Source: Serratia silvae (GTDB lineage: Bacteria > Pseudomonadota > Gammaproteobacteria > Enterobacterales > Enterobacteriaceae). From it: a stretch of DNA of 64,000 nucleotides. Below, piece by piece: positions 36,019-46,273 of the stretch. Position 1 is the stretch's first letter; each line of letters starts with the position of its first letter. The stretch is from NCBI RefSeq assembly GCF_023282985.1, contig NZ_JAGQDC010000006.1, forward strand, positions 124,001 through 188,000, in the 5' to 3' direction. Position numbers and translations under genes: made by a program. Below the pieces are notes generated by a model that was not told the DNA's origin, searched no databases, and saw nothing but the letters and a program-made list of their open reading frames with translations.

Positions 36019-37179
36019 TTAGCCAAGAATAATATGCGGATAAAAGCGCGACAGATCCTGGGTGATCAACTCGCGATCTTCACGTAGACCGATGCCGCAA
36101 GGCTGATCGTTGACCAGCCAGCTGCCGATCAGCGTATAGCTGCCTTCAAACTGCGGCAACTGATGGAACTGCTGCACAATCATGCCTTCTTCACCGTATG
36201 GCCCATCTACGCGCGCCACTTCCTGACCGTTCTGGACGATCTGGATGTTGGCACCCTCGCGTGAGAACAGTGGCTTGGTGACGTAATGATCCATCTGCGG
36301 ATGATCGTCCTCAGCAAAGTAGGCTGGTAGCAGGTTTGGATGATCCGGGAACATTTCCCACAACAGCGGCAGTAGGGCCTTGTTGGAGATAATGCTCTTC
36401 CAGGCCGGTTCTAGCCAGCGTACGCCAGCGTCTTCCAGCTTGGTGGAGAACATCTCGCGCAGCATAAATTCCCACGGATAGAGCTTGAACAGGTTACTGA
36501 TGACCTGATTTTGCAGATCGGTAAACTGGCCTTTCTCACCCAGGCCAATCTCTTCCATAAACAGGAATTCGGTCGGCAGGCCCGCTTCCAGCGCGCAATC
36601 TTGCAGATACTGCACCGTACCGCGATCTTCTTCGCTGTCTTGGCAGCAGGCCAGATGCAGCAGGCCAAAGCCGTGATTGGCTTGCAGATCGGCGAAACGC
36701 TCAATCAGCTTTTCTTGCAGGCTGTTGTACTGGTCAGAAGCGGGATCCAACTTGCCGGCGTTGATCTGATCTTCCAGCCACAGCCATTGGAAGAACGCAG
36801 CCTCATACAGTGAGGTTGGCGTATCGGCGTTGTTTTCCAACAGCTTGGGCGGATTAATACCGTCATAGGCCAGATCGAGGCGTGAATACAGCGAAGGCTG
36901 ATTAGTGCGCCAGGAGCTACGGACGAATTCCCAGGTGTGCTTGGGGATACAGAATTTGGCCATCAGCTGATCGCTGTTGACCACCTTATCTACCACCTTC
37001 AGGCACATCTGATGCAGTTCGGCGGTGGCATCTTCAATCTCTTCGATCTGAGCCAACGTGAATTGGTAATAGGCATCTTCACACCAGTAGGGTTCGCCGT
37101 ACATGGTGTGGAATGCGAAACCAAATTCGGTGGCTTTTTCGCGCCAGTCTGGGCGCTCGCTAATCGCAACGCGTTTCAT
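36019..37179 (-). CDS. ygiC: ATP-grasp glutathionylspermidine synthase-family protein
   Basis: A 386-residue protein of the GSP-synthase ATP-grasp family that lacks the amidase domain of Gsp. Motifs are [29 protein letters not shown] (ATP-binding) and [17 protein letters not shown]. It probably ligates a peptide-like carboxylate to an amine, but the E. coli orthologue showed no clear GSP synthetase activity as far as I recall. It follows ygiB with a 3-bp gap, as a two-gene operon. Confidence 0.93.
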   Translation of the reverse strand: MKRVAISERPDWREKATEFGFAFHTMYGEPYWCEDAYYQFTLAQIEEIEDATAELHQMCLKVVDKVVNSDQLMAKFCIPKHTWEFVRSSWRTNQPSLYSRLDLAYDGINPPKLLENNADTPTSLYEAAFFQWLWLEDQINAGKLDPASDQYNSLQEKLIERFADLQANHGFGLLHLACCQDSEEDRGTVQYLQDCALEAGLPTEFLFMEEIGLGEKGQFTDLQNQVISNLFKLYPWEFMLREMFSTKLEDAGVRWLEPAWKSIISNKALLPLLWEMFPDHPNLLPAYFAEDDHPQMDHYVTKPLFSREGANIQIVQNGQEVARVDGPYGEEGMIVQQFHQLPQFEGSYTLIGSWLVNDQPCGIGLREDRELITQDLSRFYPHIILG

Positions 37180-37182
37180 GCA

Positions 37183-37839
37183 TTAACCGCCCATGCTGCG
37201 TGAGCTGGAAGTGGCACTGCTGCGCTGCATGCTGGTCTGTTTGGCCACGGATTCACCGAAGCCACCACGGGTAACGGTATTGGTCACTGCAGGTTTGGGT
37301 GCCATTGCGGTTTTTGGTACCGTCATGGAGCGGCCGCCTGCGGTTGCCGGGCCATAGCTTTTACCGCTGGCGTCAACAAACTTGCCGTTTGCCGGGCTGG
37401 CAGCGTTTTTAGAACTAAACAGCGGTTGCTGAGCGTAGCCCCCGCCACCCATCATGCGGCCCATCATGTAACCTGCCATTAACGGCATCCACATGCTGCC
37501 ACTGCTTTGCGATTCTGCGGCCATGCCAGCCTGTGCTGGAGCCTGAGTACATTGCGCTTCACCGAATTCGGCTACGCAGTCTTCACGAGTGGCGTATTTA
37601 GGCGCGGTTTTTTCCGCTTCTTTCAGTGCATTGTTATACGCGGTGGTGCACTGCTCGCTCATTGACGGGTTGGAGGTTGAACAGTCGTCGGCATTTTTAT
37701 ACAGAGAAACCGTCTCATCCGCCTGTTCGCAGCCGGCCAGCATAAACACTGCGCTGATCGCCAAAGCCACGGGTGCAACACGGTAGCTGCACCAGGATTT
37801 GCGGAAGGTGTCTTTGTTGATGTTTTTGGTCCGTTTCAT
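37183..37839 (-). CDS. ygiB: DUF1190 lipoprotein-like YgiB
   Basis: A 218-residue protein of the UPF0441/DUF1190 family. A basic N-terminus is followed by a hydrophobic stretch ending AGC ([14 protein letters not shown]), a lipobox-like end with Cys36. The mature part has paired cysteines and a Met/Gly-rich centre ([12 protein letters not shown]). The tail is Ser-rich. The function is unknown. It is translated just before ygiC; with TolC, ygiB and ygiC lie in a conserved envelope neighbourhood. Confidence 0.92.
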   Translation of the reverse strand: MKRTKNINKDTFRKSWCSYRVAPVALAISAVFMLAGCEQADETVSLYKNADDCSTSNPSMSEQCTTAYNNALKEAEKTAPKYATREDCVAEFGEAQCTQAPAQAGMAAESQSSGSMWMPLMAGYMMGRMMGGGGYAQQPLFSSKNAASPANGKFVDASGKSYGPATAGGRSMTVPKTAMAPKPAVTNTVTRGGFGESVAKQTSMQRSSATSSSRSMGG

Positions 37840-38010
37840 CGATATTTATCCCATCATGCGGGCTGTATTCGCCCTTGCCCAGTAGTGGTCGATAGGATAG
37901 GGGAAAGATGCTCAAAATTAAAGCTGAAACGCCCACAGAGTCCACTCTTTACGCACTTATACGTTACGGTGTGCGCCAGTTCGCTTTACGGCGCATAACC
38001 GTATCAAATG

Positions 38011-38059
38011 CGTTCCATAATGGAACGTTTTGCCTGACACCATGTTCCATTATGGAACG
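38011..38059. promoter_or_regulatory. Paired palindromic operators upstream of gldA-dhaKLM
   Basis: Two matching palindromes, CGTTCCATAATGGAACG (38011-38027) and TGTTCCATTATGGAACG (38043-38059), lie with centres 32 bp apart, about three helical turns. They lie in the 339-bp gap between ygiB and gldA, about 120 bp before gldA. They look like binding sites for a dimeric regulator; DhaR, encoded at the end of this locus, is the obvious candidate, by inference. The rest of the gap shows no gene. Confidence 0.65.
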
Positions 38060-38178
38060 TTTTTTTCCTTACTCGCCAACCGGCCAGCAGGTCGTATAGT
38101 CAGCAACAGAACAACGCGTCGACATCACCATCTGAAATCTGAACGTTACTTGGTTAACGTCCCTACAAGGAGTCAGTT

Positions 38179-39279
38179 ATGTTGAGAATCATCCAATCCC
38201 CGAGCAAATACATCCAGGGAGCCAATGCATTGGCCTCTGTTGGCGAATATGCTAAAGCCCTTGCCGATCATTACTTTGTGATCGCCGACGACTTCGTCAT
38301 GAAGCTGGCGGGCGACACTGTGATGGGTAGCCTGCATCAGCACGGGGTGAAGTATCACGTTTGTACGTTTAATGGCGAATGTTGCCACAAGGAAATCGAC
38401 CGCCTTGGCCAGGAACTGAAAAGCCACGGTTGCAAAGGGGTGATCGGTATCGGCGGTGGTAAAACGCTGGATACCGCCAAGGCGATTGCCTATTACCAGC
38501 ATGTGCCGGTGGTGTTGATGCCAACCATTGCTTCAACGGATGCGCCGACCAGCGCGTTGTCGGTGATCTACAGCGAAAGCGGTGAGTTTGAAGAATACCT
38601 GATCTACCCCGCCAATCCGAATATGGTGGTGATGGACAGCGCCATCATCGCCAAAGCGCCGGTACGCCTGCTGGTGGCGGGTATGGGCGACGCGCTTTCC
38701 ACCTATTTTGAAGCTCAGGCCTGTTTCGATGCCCAGGCCACCAGCATGGCGGGCGGCAAATCTACGCTAGCGGCGCTCAATCTGGCGCGTCTGTGCTATG
38801 AAACGCTGTTGGCCGAAGGGGTTAAAGCCAAGCTGGCGGCGGAGTCTGGTGTGGTTACCGAAGCGGTGGAGCGCATTATCGAAGCCAACACCTATCTGAG
38901 CGGGGTTGGCTTTGAAAGCAGCGGCTTGGCGGCGGCACACGCCATCCACAACGGTTTTACCGTGCTGGAGGAGTGTCATCACCTGTATCACGGGGAAAAA
39001 GTGGCGTTCGGCACTCTGTCGCAGCTGGTGCTGCAAAACAGCCCAATGGCACAGATTGAAACGGTGTTGAACTTCTGCCAGCAGGTTGGGTTGCCGATCA
39101 CCCTGGCGCAAATGGGCATCACCGGTGAACTGGCGGAGAAAATCAGCAAGGTGGCAGAGGCCAGCTGCGCCCCAGGTGAAACCATTCACAACATGCCGTT
39201 TAGCGTGACGCCGGAAAGCGTACTGGCGGCTATTCTGACGGCAGACAAACTGGGCAGCACCTGGTTGCAACGCGCATAA
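38179..39279 (+). CDS. gldA: Glycerol dehydrogenase (NAD+)
   Basis: A 366-residue iron/zinc-group III alcohol dehydrogenase oxidising glycerol to dihydroxyacetone. The NAD motif [13 protein letters not shown] and ASTDAPTS are present. Zinc ligands are expected in HAIHNGF and YHGEKVAFG. It is followed by dhaK after 50 bp, so its product feeds straight into the DhaKLM kinase. The ribosome-binding site AAGGAG lies 8 nt before the ATG. Confidence 0.96.
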   Translation: MLRIIQSPSKYIQGANALASVGEYAKALADHYFVIADDFVMKLAGDTVMGSLHQHGVKYHVCTFNGECCHKEIDRLGQELKSHGCKGVIGIGGGKTLDTAKAIAYYQHVPVVLMPTIASTDAPTSALSVIYSESGEFEEYLIYPANPNMVVMDSAIIAKAPVRLLVAGMGDALSTYFEAQACFDAQATSMAGGKSTLAALNLARLCYETLLAEGVKAKLAAESGVVTEAVERIIEANTYLSGVGFESSGLAAAHAIHNGFTVLEECHHLYHGEKVAFGTLSQLVLQNSPMAQIETVLNFCQQVGLPITLAQMGITGELAEKISKVAEASCAPGETIHNMPFSVTPESVLAAILTADKLGSTWLQRA

Positions 39280-39329
39280 ATCATCGGGCGCGGTTAACGC
39301 GCCCGCTGTTCCCTACAGAGGAATTAACC

Positions 39330-40397
39330 GTGAAAAAGCTAATCAATCAGGTCGATTCGGTACTTAACGAACAGTTACTCGGCATGGCTGCCGCTCACCC
39401 GGAGCTACAGGTGCATCAGGATCCGGTGTTTGTGACCCGCACGGCGGGGCCGATCCCAGGCAAAGTGGCGATCCTGTCTGGCGGTGGTAGCGGCCATGAG
39501 CCGATGCACTGCGGCTTCGTGGGCGAGGGAATGCTGGACGGAGCTTGCCCAGGGGAGATTTTCACCTCGCCAACGCCGGATAAAATGTATGACTGCGGCC
39601 AGGCCATTGACGGTGGTGCAGGGGTGTTGCTGATCATCAAGAACTACACCGGTGACATCCTCAACTTTGAAACGGCGACCGAATTGTTGCATGACAGCGG
39701 CGTGCCAGTGGCAACGGTGCTGGTGGATGATGACGTAGCGGTGAAAGACAGCCTATTTACCGCTGGCCGACGTGGGGTTGCCAACACGGTGTTGATGGAG
39801 AAACTGCTCGGCGCGGCAGCGGTACGGGGTGACGATCTGGACGCGCTGGTCACGTTGGGGCACAAAATCAATAACCAAGGCCACTCACTGGGGATCGCTC
39901 TGGGCGCTTGCACCGTGCCTGCGGCAGGTAAACCGTCGTTTACTTTGGCGGATAACGAGATGGAGTTTGGCGTTGGCATCCACGGCGAACCGGGGATCGA
40001 ACGGCGGACGTTCACCACCCTTGATAATACGGTGGATGACATGTTCCATACCCTGATCGATCACGGTGATTACCAGCGCTCGATCCGCGTTTGGGATCGT
40101 CAGCAGGGGGAATGGCGTGAAGAGAGCCAGAGCAAACGAGCGTTGACGCAGGGCGATCGGGTGATTGCGCTGGTCAATAACCTGGGGGCTACGCCGCTTT
40201 CCGAACTGTACGGGGTTTACCACCGTTTGGCGCAGCGTTGCGCCGTGGCCGGGATCGTGATCGAACGTAACCTGGTGGGATCATACTGCACCGCATTGGA
40301 TATGCAGGGGATTTCCATCACCTTGCTGCAAGTGGATGACGAACTGTTATCGCTGTGGGATGCGCCGGTGAACACGCCAGCGCTGCGCTGGGGCTGA
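39330..40397 (+). CDS. dhaK: PTS-dependent dihydroxyacetone kinase, DhaK subunit
   Basis: A 355-residue substrate-binding subunit. His218 (VGIHGEPG), which binds dihydroxyacetone covalently as a hemiaminal, is at the same number as in E. coli. The glycine-rich loop GGGSGHEP is at 51-58. It acts with DhaL-ADP, which is rephosphorylated by DhaM. It lies 9 bp upstream of dhaL. Confidence 0.97.
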   Translation: MKKLINQVDSVLNEQLLGMAAAHPELQVHQDPVFVTRTAGPIPGKVAILSGGGSGHEPMHCGFVGEGMLDGACPGEIFTSPTPDKMYDCGQAIDGGAGVLLIIKNYTGDILNFETATELLHDSGVPVATVLVDDDVAVKDSLFTAGRRGVANTVLMEKLLGAAAVRGDDLDALVTLGHKINNQGHSLGIALGACTVPAAGKPSFTLADNEMEFGVGIHGEPGIERRTFTTLDNTVDDMFHTLIDHGDYQRSIRVWDRQQGEWREESQSKRALTQGDRVIALVNNLGATPLSELYGVYHRLAQRCAVAGIVIERNLVGSYCTALDMQGISITLLQVDDELLSLWDAPVNTPALRWG

Positions 40398-40406
40398 GGA
40401 GGGATC

Positions 40407-41045
40407 ATGACATTAAGCAAACAGCAGGTTGTTGAGTGGTTGATGCGTTGTGGTGAGGTCTTTACCCGCGAACGTGATTTCTTGACTCAGTTGGATAGCG
40501 ATATCGGCGATGGCGACCACGGTCTGAATATGAACCGAGGCTTTAGTAAGGTGGTGGAAAAGTTGCCCTCTGTGGCGGACAAGGACATCGGCTTTATTCT
40601 CAAGAACACCGGTATGACGCTGCTCTCCAGCGTTGGCGGTGCCAGTGGTCCGCTGTTCGGCACCTTCTTTATCCGTGCGGCTCAGGCGGCCAACGCCAAG
40701 CAGAGCCTGGATCTGGCGGAGTTGAAGCAAGTGATCCAGGAAGGCGCGGAAGGCGTAGCGATGCGCGGCAAGGCAGAGCCGGGCGATAAAACCATGTGTG
40801 ATGTCTGGGGGCCGGTCGTTGCAAGCCTGGGCGAGTCGTTACAGCAGCAGCTCAGCGTGACTCAGGCGCTACAACAGGCCGCCGTTCGAGCGGAGCAGGC
40901 CGCACAGTCCACCATCGTCATGCAGGCCCGTAAAGGGCGTGCCAGCTATTTGGGCGAACGCAGCATCGGCCATCAGGATCCGGGCGCAACCTCCGTTATG
41001 CTGATGATAAAAACGCTGGCCCAGGTGGTCGAGGAGGCAGGATGA
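40407..41045 (+). CDS. dhaL: PTS-dependent dihydroxyacetone kinase, ADP-binding subunit DhaL
   Basis: A 212-residue helical subunit holding ADP as a permanent cofactor. The metal-binding aspartates D30, D35 and D37 are in LDSDIGDGDHG. GKAEPGDKTMCDVW and RASYLGERSIGHQDPGATS are conserved. Its stop overlaps dhaM by 4 nt (ATGA), indicating coupled translation. Confidence 0.97.
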   Translation: MTLSKQQVVEWLMRCGEVFTRERDFLTQLDSDIGDGDHGLNMNRGFSKVVEKLPSVADKDIGFILKNTGMTLLSSVGGASGPLFGTFFIRAAQAANAKQSLDLAELKQVIQEGAEGVAMRGKAEPGDKTMCDVWGPVVASLGESLQQQLSVTQALQQAAVRAEQAAQSTIVMQARKGRASYLGERSIGHQDPGATSVMLMIKTLAQVVEEAG

Positions 41046-42472
41046 TCAACATCGTCGTGGTTTCGCACAGTGCGCAACTGGCGCAGGGTGTTGAGCAACT
41101 CGCCCGCCAGATGATGCGCGGGGAGGGTTGCAAACTGGTGCTGGCGGCAGGGGTCGATGATGAGTTACACCCGATCGGCACCGATGCGGTGAAAGTGATG
41201 GAAGCGATCGAGTCCGTGGCGGACGGAGAGGGGATCGTGGTGCTGATGGATCTCGGTAGCGCATTATTGAGTGCGGAAACCGCGCTTGAGTTGCTCGATC
41301 CAGAGGTGGCGGCCAAGGTGGTGCTGTGTGCGGCACCGCTGGTGGAGGGCACGCTGGCTGCGGTCGTAGCGGCTAACGCGGGCGGTAGCCTGGAGCAGGT
41401 GCTGGCAGAGGCGCAAGGGGCCTTGCAGGCCAAGCAGGCACAGCTTGGTGAGGAGATACCCGCCAGCAAGCCACTGAATTTACCGTTGAGTCAGGGAAAA
41501 AGCCTGAGTTGGGCGGTACAGAATCCACACGGGTTGCACGCTCGCCCGGCGGCGCGTCTGGCAGAGGTTCTGGCTCCTTTTGCAGCGGAACTGGTGCTGG
41601 AAAAGCATGGCCAATGTGCCAACCCGCGCAGCCTGAATCAGCTGGCTTTGTTGCAGGTTCGCCACGGTGACACTATCCGCCTGATTGCCGATGGCGCACA
41701 GGCCGATGAGGCGCTGGCGGCTTTTAAGGCGTTGGCTGAGCAGCATTTTGGTGAAACCGTATCTGAGCAGCAACTGCCTTCGCTGCACGGTATCCCCGTG
41801 GAGGAAAGCGTCAGCAGTGGCCCGATATTCCAGGTGTCGAGCTTCTGGCCGCAAACGGAAGAACGCCAGTTAGGGGGCGATGACGTGCTCAATGAACAGC
41901 AGCGCCTGCGTATCGCGTTGCAACAGACGTTAGACGATCTGAATAAGCTGGCGGATCGCACTGGCAACCTGATCGGCAAACCGCAGGCGGCGATCTTCGG
42001 GGCGCACAGCATGTTGTTAGACGATCCCGATCTGCAACAGGCCGCCTTTACCCGTATAGCCCAACAGCAGTGCAGCGCGGAATTGGCGTGGCGGCAGGAG
42101 CTGGAGCAGATAGCCGCCGATTATCGGGCGCTGGATGATGAGTATTTGCAGGCGCGGGAACTGGATGTGCGTGACATGCTGCGCCGTACGCTGAGCCATT
42201 TGGCACAGCAGCCTATCCCGGCGATCGTGCTCAATGAGCCAGCGATCCTGGTGATGGATGAACTGATGCCTTCCGACGTCGTGATGCTCGATCGGCGTAT
42301 GGTACTCGGTATTTGCCTGAGCGGTGGCAACGCCTTGTCACACACCGCGATCCTGGCCAAAGCGATGGGGATCCCGATGGTGGTCGGCATGAGCGAATGT
42401 GTGAGCAAGACCCGTAACGGTCAGAAAGCGATGCTGGATGCAGCGCGCGGTACCTTACAGCTCAGCCATTAA
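41042..42472 (+). CDS. dhaM: PTS-dependent dihydroxyacetone kinase phosphotransfer subunit DhaM
   Basis: A 476-residue three-domain protein. The EIIA-Man-like domain has His9 (VVVSHSAQ). An HPr-like domain has His166 (NPHGLHARPA). An N-terminal Enzyme I-like domain has His434 (GGNALSHTAILA). It relays phosphate from the PTS to DhaL-ADP, so kinase activity depends on PEP rather than ATP. All three phospho-histidines are intact. The stop overlaps the convergent dhaR stop by 4 bp. Confidence 0.97.
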   Translation: MINIVVVSHSAQLAQGVEQLARQMMRGEGCKLVLAAGVDDELHPIGTDAVKVMEAIESVADGEGIVVLMDLGSALLSAETALELLDPEVAAKVVLCAAPLVEGTLAAVVAANAGGSLEQVLAEAQGALQAKQAQLGEEIPASKPLNLPLSQGKSLSWAVQNPHGLHARPAARLAEVLAPFAAELVLEKHGQCANPRSLNQLALLQVRHGDTIRLIADGAQADEALAAFKALAEQHFGETVSEQQLPSLHGIPVEESVSSGPIFQVSSFWPQTEERQLGGDDVLNEQQRLRIALQQTLDDLNKLADRTGNLIGKPQAAIFGAHSMLLDDPDLQQAAFTRIAQQQCSAELAWRQELEQIAADYRALDDEYLQARELDVRDMLRRTLSHLAQQPIPAIVLNEPAILVMDELMPSDVVMLDRRMVLGICLSGGNALSHTAILAKAMGIPMVVGMSECVSKTRNGQKAMLDAARGTLQLSH

Positions 42473-44418
42473 CCCCGCAGCTTGAACTGGCTGATATCGA
42501 TATTCAACTGTTTGACTTTACGCCACAGAGTGGTGCGGCTGATGCCCAGCAGCTGCGCCATTTCGTTAAGCTGCCCGTGGCTGACGTTGGCCACGCGGAT
42601 AATCGCCTGCCGTTCCATTTCCGCCAGCGTCAGCAGTGGCATGGCTGGTTGAGAGTCGCTTTCCACTAGCGGCTGATGGCTGAGCAAATGAGCGGGTAGG
42701 TCGGCCAGTTGAATATGGTGGCCGTGGCAAATCATCGCGGCGCGCTCTATCACCCCTTTCAGTTCCAGATCGTTACCCGGCCACAGGTATAGACCAAGCT
42801 GAGTCATCACTTCATCATCCACCCGGAAGCGGCACTGGAAGTGTTGCTCCAGGGCGCGCAGATGGTGGTGGACCAGCAAAGGGATATCACTGAGGCGCTG
42901 GCGTAGCGGCGGGATTTGGATCTCGAAGGCCTGCAGGCTATAAAACAGCTGGCGGCGGAAACGGTTCTGTTGCACCAACAGCGGCAGGTTGGCGGCGCTG
43001 GTAGCGATCACCCGTACGTTTACCGGGATCACGCGGCTGGAATCCATACGCATCACCACGCCGGTTTTTAGCACCTGCAACAGGGCGGACTGCATGGCCA
43101 GCGGCAGGTATTCGATCTGCTCAAGATGCAGCGTGCCGCCATTGGCCAGTTCAAACTTGCTGAACTGGCCAGCTTGTTCTTCGTTGGCATCACTGCCCAA
43201 CAGCTCCTTCAGCCCCTGTGCCTCAGGCAGCAACTGGCAATTCAAGGCGATATAAGGCCCGGCGGCACGCTCACTGGTATTATGGATGGCCTGGCTGACC
43301 AGCTCTTTTCCCACCCCTTCCTCACCGCACAGCAAAATCGGGTGATGGCCTTTCGCCGCCTGCTGGCCATAGCGGATCAGGCGACGCATTTCTTGTGTGC
43401 CCGAGGGCATTTGCTCGAAGGTGTGGCTGACTCGGCCGATCTGGCTGCTGACGTATTGATGCAGCCTTTCCAAAGGGTGCAACAAGGCGATAAAACTACA
43501 GTGCTCACCGTCCAGGATCGGTTTGAGGGTGAGCAATGCGGCGATAAACTGGCCCTGGCTTTCAAAGGTGACTTCCACATGCTGTAACGGCTGGCGTTGG
43601 CTGATGGCGCGGTTAAGCAATGCCGGTAACGTCAGCAACTGTGCCAGCGGTTTGCCCTGGCTCTGCTGTTCGTGCAGTTTGAGCATAGCGGAGGCGCGCG
43701 GGTTGATATATTGCAGATAGCCCCGGTGATCCCAGGCCATGACGCCGTCGTCTACGCTGTCCAGTAGCCCGTTGAGCTGATTAAGATGGCGGTTGGATTC
43801 GGCCAGCAGGCCGTCGGCGCTCAGGGCATTGCCGATCTCCCGGGCGATCGCCAGGATCAATGAGAGATCGCCCGCATTGCAATCGGCCAGTTGGCAACCC
43901 AAAGCCAACATACCGCGCTGACGGCCGCTATTGTCATGCACCGGTGCGGCACAGAATGACCAGCCATGCAGCGCCTGGCGCACGTGTTCATCGCTATGGA
44001 TCTGTACCGGATGGCCCTCAGATGCGGCCAGGGAAGGGGCATTGGTGCCGATATCGCCTTCCGTCCAATAAGCGCCAGGGGCAAAACCCAGTTCGAGCAG
44101 CTGCTCGCCAGTCGTCTTGTCGCCGCATTGCCACAGCGTGCAGCCGCTTTCGTCGAGGATCAGCAATACGCAGTGGCGCAGTTCCATATATTCCCAGGCA
44201 TCTTCCAACGCCGCTTGGCCGAGCGTAATGAAATCATCCTTACGCTGGCAGATCGAGTCGAAGGTGGTGCCGAGGGCGCGATGTGGAGCTTTCCACACGG
44301 CGGGTTGCATCAGATGGCTGCAGCGGAGCCAGGAGGCATAAATGGCCGGGGAGGGGCGCAGCTGTGGCGGTAACGCGCCTTCGGTGATCAACCGTTGCCA
44401 GAGTGAAGCGTTCTCCAT
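42469..44418 (-). CDS. dhaR: Dihydroxyacetone kinase operon regulator DhaR
   Basis: A 649-residue enhancer-binding-type activator: N-terminal GAF-like sensor, PAS domain (about 190-300), AAA+ domain with Walker A GEEGVGKE, and a C-terminal Fis-type HTH (MAQLLGISRTTLWRKVKQL). In E. coli DhaK and DhaL compete for DhaR: DhaL-ADP activates, DhaK represses. The usual GAFTGA loop for sigma-54 contact is absent (the region reads NEEQAGQFSKFELANGG), as in E. coli DhaR, fitting sigma-70 promoter activation. ATG 44418 is preferred over 44445. It is convergent with dhaM. Confidence 0.93.
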   Translation of the reverse strand: MENASLWQRLITEGALPPQLRPSPAIYASWLRCSHLMQPAVWKAPHRALGTTFDSICQRKDDFITLGQAALEDAWEYMELRHCVLLILDESGCTLWQCGDKTTGEQLLELGFAPGAYWTEGDIGTNAPSLAASEGHPVQIHSDEHVRQALHGWSFCAAPVHDNSGRQRGMLALGCQLADCNAGDLSLILAIAREIGNALSADGLLAESNRHLNQLNGLLDSVDDGVMAWDHRGYLQYINPRASAMLKLHEQQSQGKPLAQLLTLPALLNRAISQRQPLQHVEVTFESQGQFIAALLTLKPILDGEHCSFIALLHPLERLHQYVSSQIGRVSHTFEQMPSGTQEMRRLIRYGQQAAKGHHPILLCGEEGVGKELVSQAIHNTSERAAGPYIALNCQLLPEAQGLKELLGSDANEEQAGQFSKFELANGGTLHLEQIEYLPLAMQSALLQVLKTGVVMRMDSSRVIPVNVRVIATSAANLPLLVQQNRFRRQLFYSLQAFEIQIPPLRQRLSDIPLLVHHHLRALEQHFQCRFRVDDEVMTQLGLYLWPGNDLELKGVIERAAMICHGHHIQLADLPAHLLSHQPLVESDSQPAMPLLTLAEMERQAIIRVANVSHGQLNEMAQLLGISRTTLWRKVKQLNIDISQFKLRG

Positions 44419-44518
44419 CAGATCCCGTTCAGCAGATAAACCCAAAATAGGGCGCTAATCATAACATTAACCTCTTTAGAGAGGCTGTGAGGCGATGGGC
44501 AGAAGCGGGATTATGGGA

Positions 44519-44555
44519 TAAAAAAACGGAGCGCGGCAAATGCCGGGCCCCGTTA
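44519..44555 (-). terminator. Terminator of tolC
   Basis: On the minus strand AACGG..CCCGGCA/TGCCG..CCGTT forms an imperfect long stem followed by a run of seven T's. Confidence 0.75.
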
Positions 44556-44580
44556 TTCTGTAGCTCAACGCTGTCGCAGG

Positions 44581-45990
44581 TTATCTGCTGGCGGTGCTGG
44601 AACCGTCAACATAGGCATCTTGCGCCGCTGTTGGTGGAGCAACCACGTCTGGCGCGGTGGAAATTGGCTTGCCGAGTGACCCGTTCAGCATCATCAGATC
44701 GTTTTCGTTCAGCGTGCCGAGCGCCGATTTGATGTTCAACTGGTTGATCAGGTAAGAATAACGCGCATTGGAAAGCTGTTGCTTGGCGTTATACAGCGTA
44801 GTTGTCGCATCCAACACGTCGACGATGGTACGGGTACCCACTTCATAACCGGCTTCGGTTGCATCCAAAGAACTCTGGGCAGAAACCACCGCTTGTTTAT
44901 AAGCGTTGATGCTGCTGATGGACGCAGAAACGTTGTTGAAGGAGGAACGCACGGTTTGCACCACGCTGCGGTGGGCGCTTTCCAACTGCTCGCTGGCACC
45001 GACGAAGTTGTACTGCGCCTGTTCTACCTGCGAGTTAGTTACGCCGCCGTTGTACAGTGGCACGCTAACGCTGATGCCGACCTGGTTCTGGCCATTAATC
45101 GAATCGTTGCCACTAGTCCCAGTGTTAGCTCTGGAACCACTGTATTTGGAATTGGTGATCCCGGTAGAAGCATTTAAATCAACCGTTGGCATATAGCCGG
45201 TTTGCGCCGATTTGATCTGCTCACGGGCCAGATCCTGGCTCAGGCGGGCAGACAGCAGGCTCAGGTTGCGGCTTTCCGCTTCCTTCAACAGGCTGTTGAC
45301 GGCATCCGGGCGCTTGGTGCTGAACTTGTTGGTATCCAACGAGGCCAGTTCCGGGTAGAAGGTGCCAGTGATTTGGCGTAACACTTCTACTGCGTTATCC
45401 AGGTTGTTACGGGCGGTCACTTCGTTAGCCAGCACGGTATCGTAGTTGGCACGGGCGTTCTGCACGTCGGTAATGGCAACCAGGCCAACGTTAAAACGTT
45501 GGGTGGTCTGATCCAAGGTACGGTAAACCGCTTGTTTATTCGCCTGGGTGTAGGACAGGGCATCGATCGCCTGTAGTACGTTGAAATAGGCGGTAGCCGT
45601 ATCCAGGATCAATTTCTGGGATGAAGTCTGGAAAGTGACATCGGTAATACCGGCGGCCTTTTCCTGCAGCGTCAGCGCGCGCCATTTGGACATATCAAAG
45701 ATGGTCTGGGTCAGCGCCAGCGAGCCTTGGGTGGTGTTGCTGTCAAGCCCATTGGCATCGCGGAAGCCGTTGTTATAGGTATAACCAGCAGATAGGCCAA
45801 GCTGTGGCAGCAACGGACTGCGCGCTTCGTTGATTTTTTCAAACGCCGCATCACGGTCAGCAGCGGTTTTACGCAGATCCGGGTTACTTTCCCTGGCCTG
45901 TTTGTAAACCTGCAACAGGTTCTCTGCCTGGCTCATGGTGCTGAAGCCAGCGAGGCTCAGACCAATAAGAAGGGGGAGCAGTTTCTTCAT
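44581..45990 (-). CDS. tolC: Outer-membrane channel TolC
   Basis: A 469-residue outer-membrane efflux and type I secretion duct. Signal peptide MKKLLPLLIGLSLAGFSTMSQA, then two internally repeated halves (FNVGLVAITDVQNARANYD and YEVGTRTIVDVLDATTTLYN are matching segments) forming the barrel and coiled-coil tunnel. ATG 45990 has AAGGA 6 nt upstream; an in-frame ATG two codons earlier abuts the ribosome-binding site. It is divergent from nudF with a 283-bp gap. It would serve efflux pumps and possibly the YgiB/YgiC neighbourhood. Confidence 0.97.
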   Translation of the reverse strand: MKKLLPLLIGLSLAGFSTMSQAENLLQVYKQARESNPDLRKTAADRDAAFEKINEARSPLLPQLGLSAGYTYNNGFRDANGLDSNTTQGSLALTQTIFDMSKWRALTLQEKAAGITDVTFQTSSQKLILDTATAYFNVLQAIDALSYTQANKQAVYRTLDQTTQRFNVGLVAITDVQNARANYDTVLANEVTARNNLDNAVEVLRQITGTFYPELASLDTNKFSTKRPDAVNSLLKEAESRNLSLLSARLSQDLAREQIKSAQTGYMPTVDLNASTGITNSKYSGSRANTGTSGNDSINGQNQVGISVSVPLYNGGVTNSQVEQAQYNFVGASEQLESAHRSVVQTVRSSFNNVSASISSINAYKQAVVSAQSSLDATEAGYEVGTRTIVDVLDATTTLYNAKQQLSNARYSYLINQLNIKSALGTLNENDLMMLNGSLGKPISTAPDVVAPPTAAQDAYVDGSSTASR

Positions 45991-46273
45991 TTGCATTCCT
46001 TGTTGTGCAGCAATATTGCTATGTTAGCGCTGACGATAGACGAATAGTTGCCAATTCTAGCAGAGTCTGCCGAGCGCTGAGGGTGGCTTAATGTGCCATC
46101 TCACAGAACTTTTACCTTGGTGTACGCTACGTTTACTGACACTGGGCTATTTGCATCGGCGCTACCTGATATCATGGTTCACAATCTAACACAAAGCGGG
46201 TGAAGATAATCCCGCCGTTTCTGTCATCAAATCCCTTTATTTTGTCGGCATAATTACACAGGAGAATCCGTAG

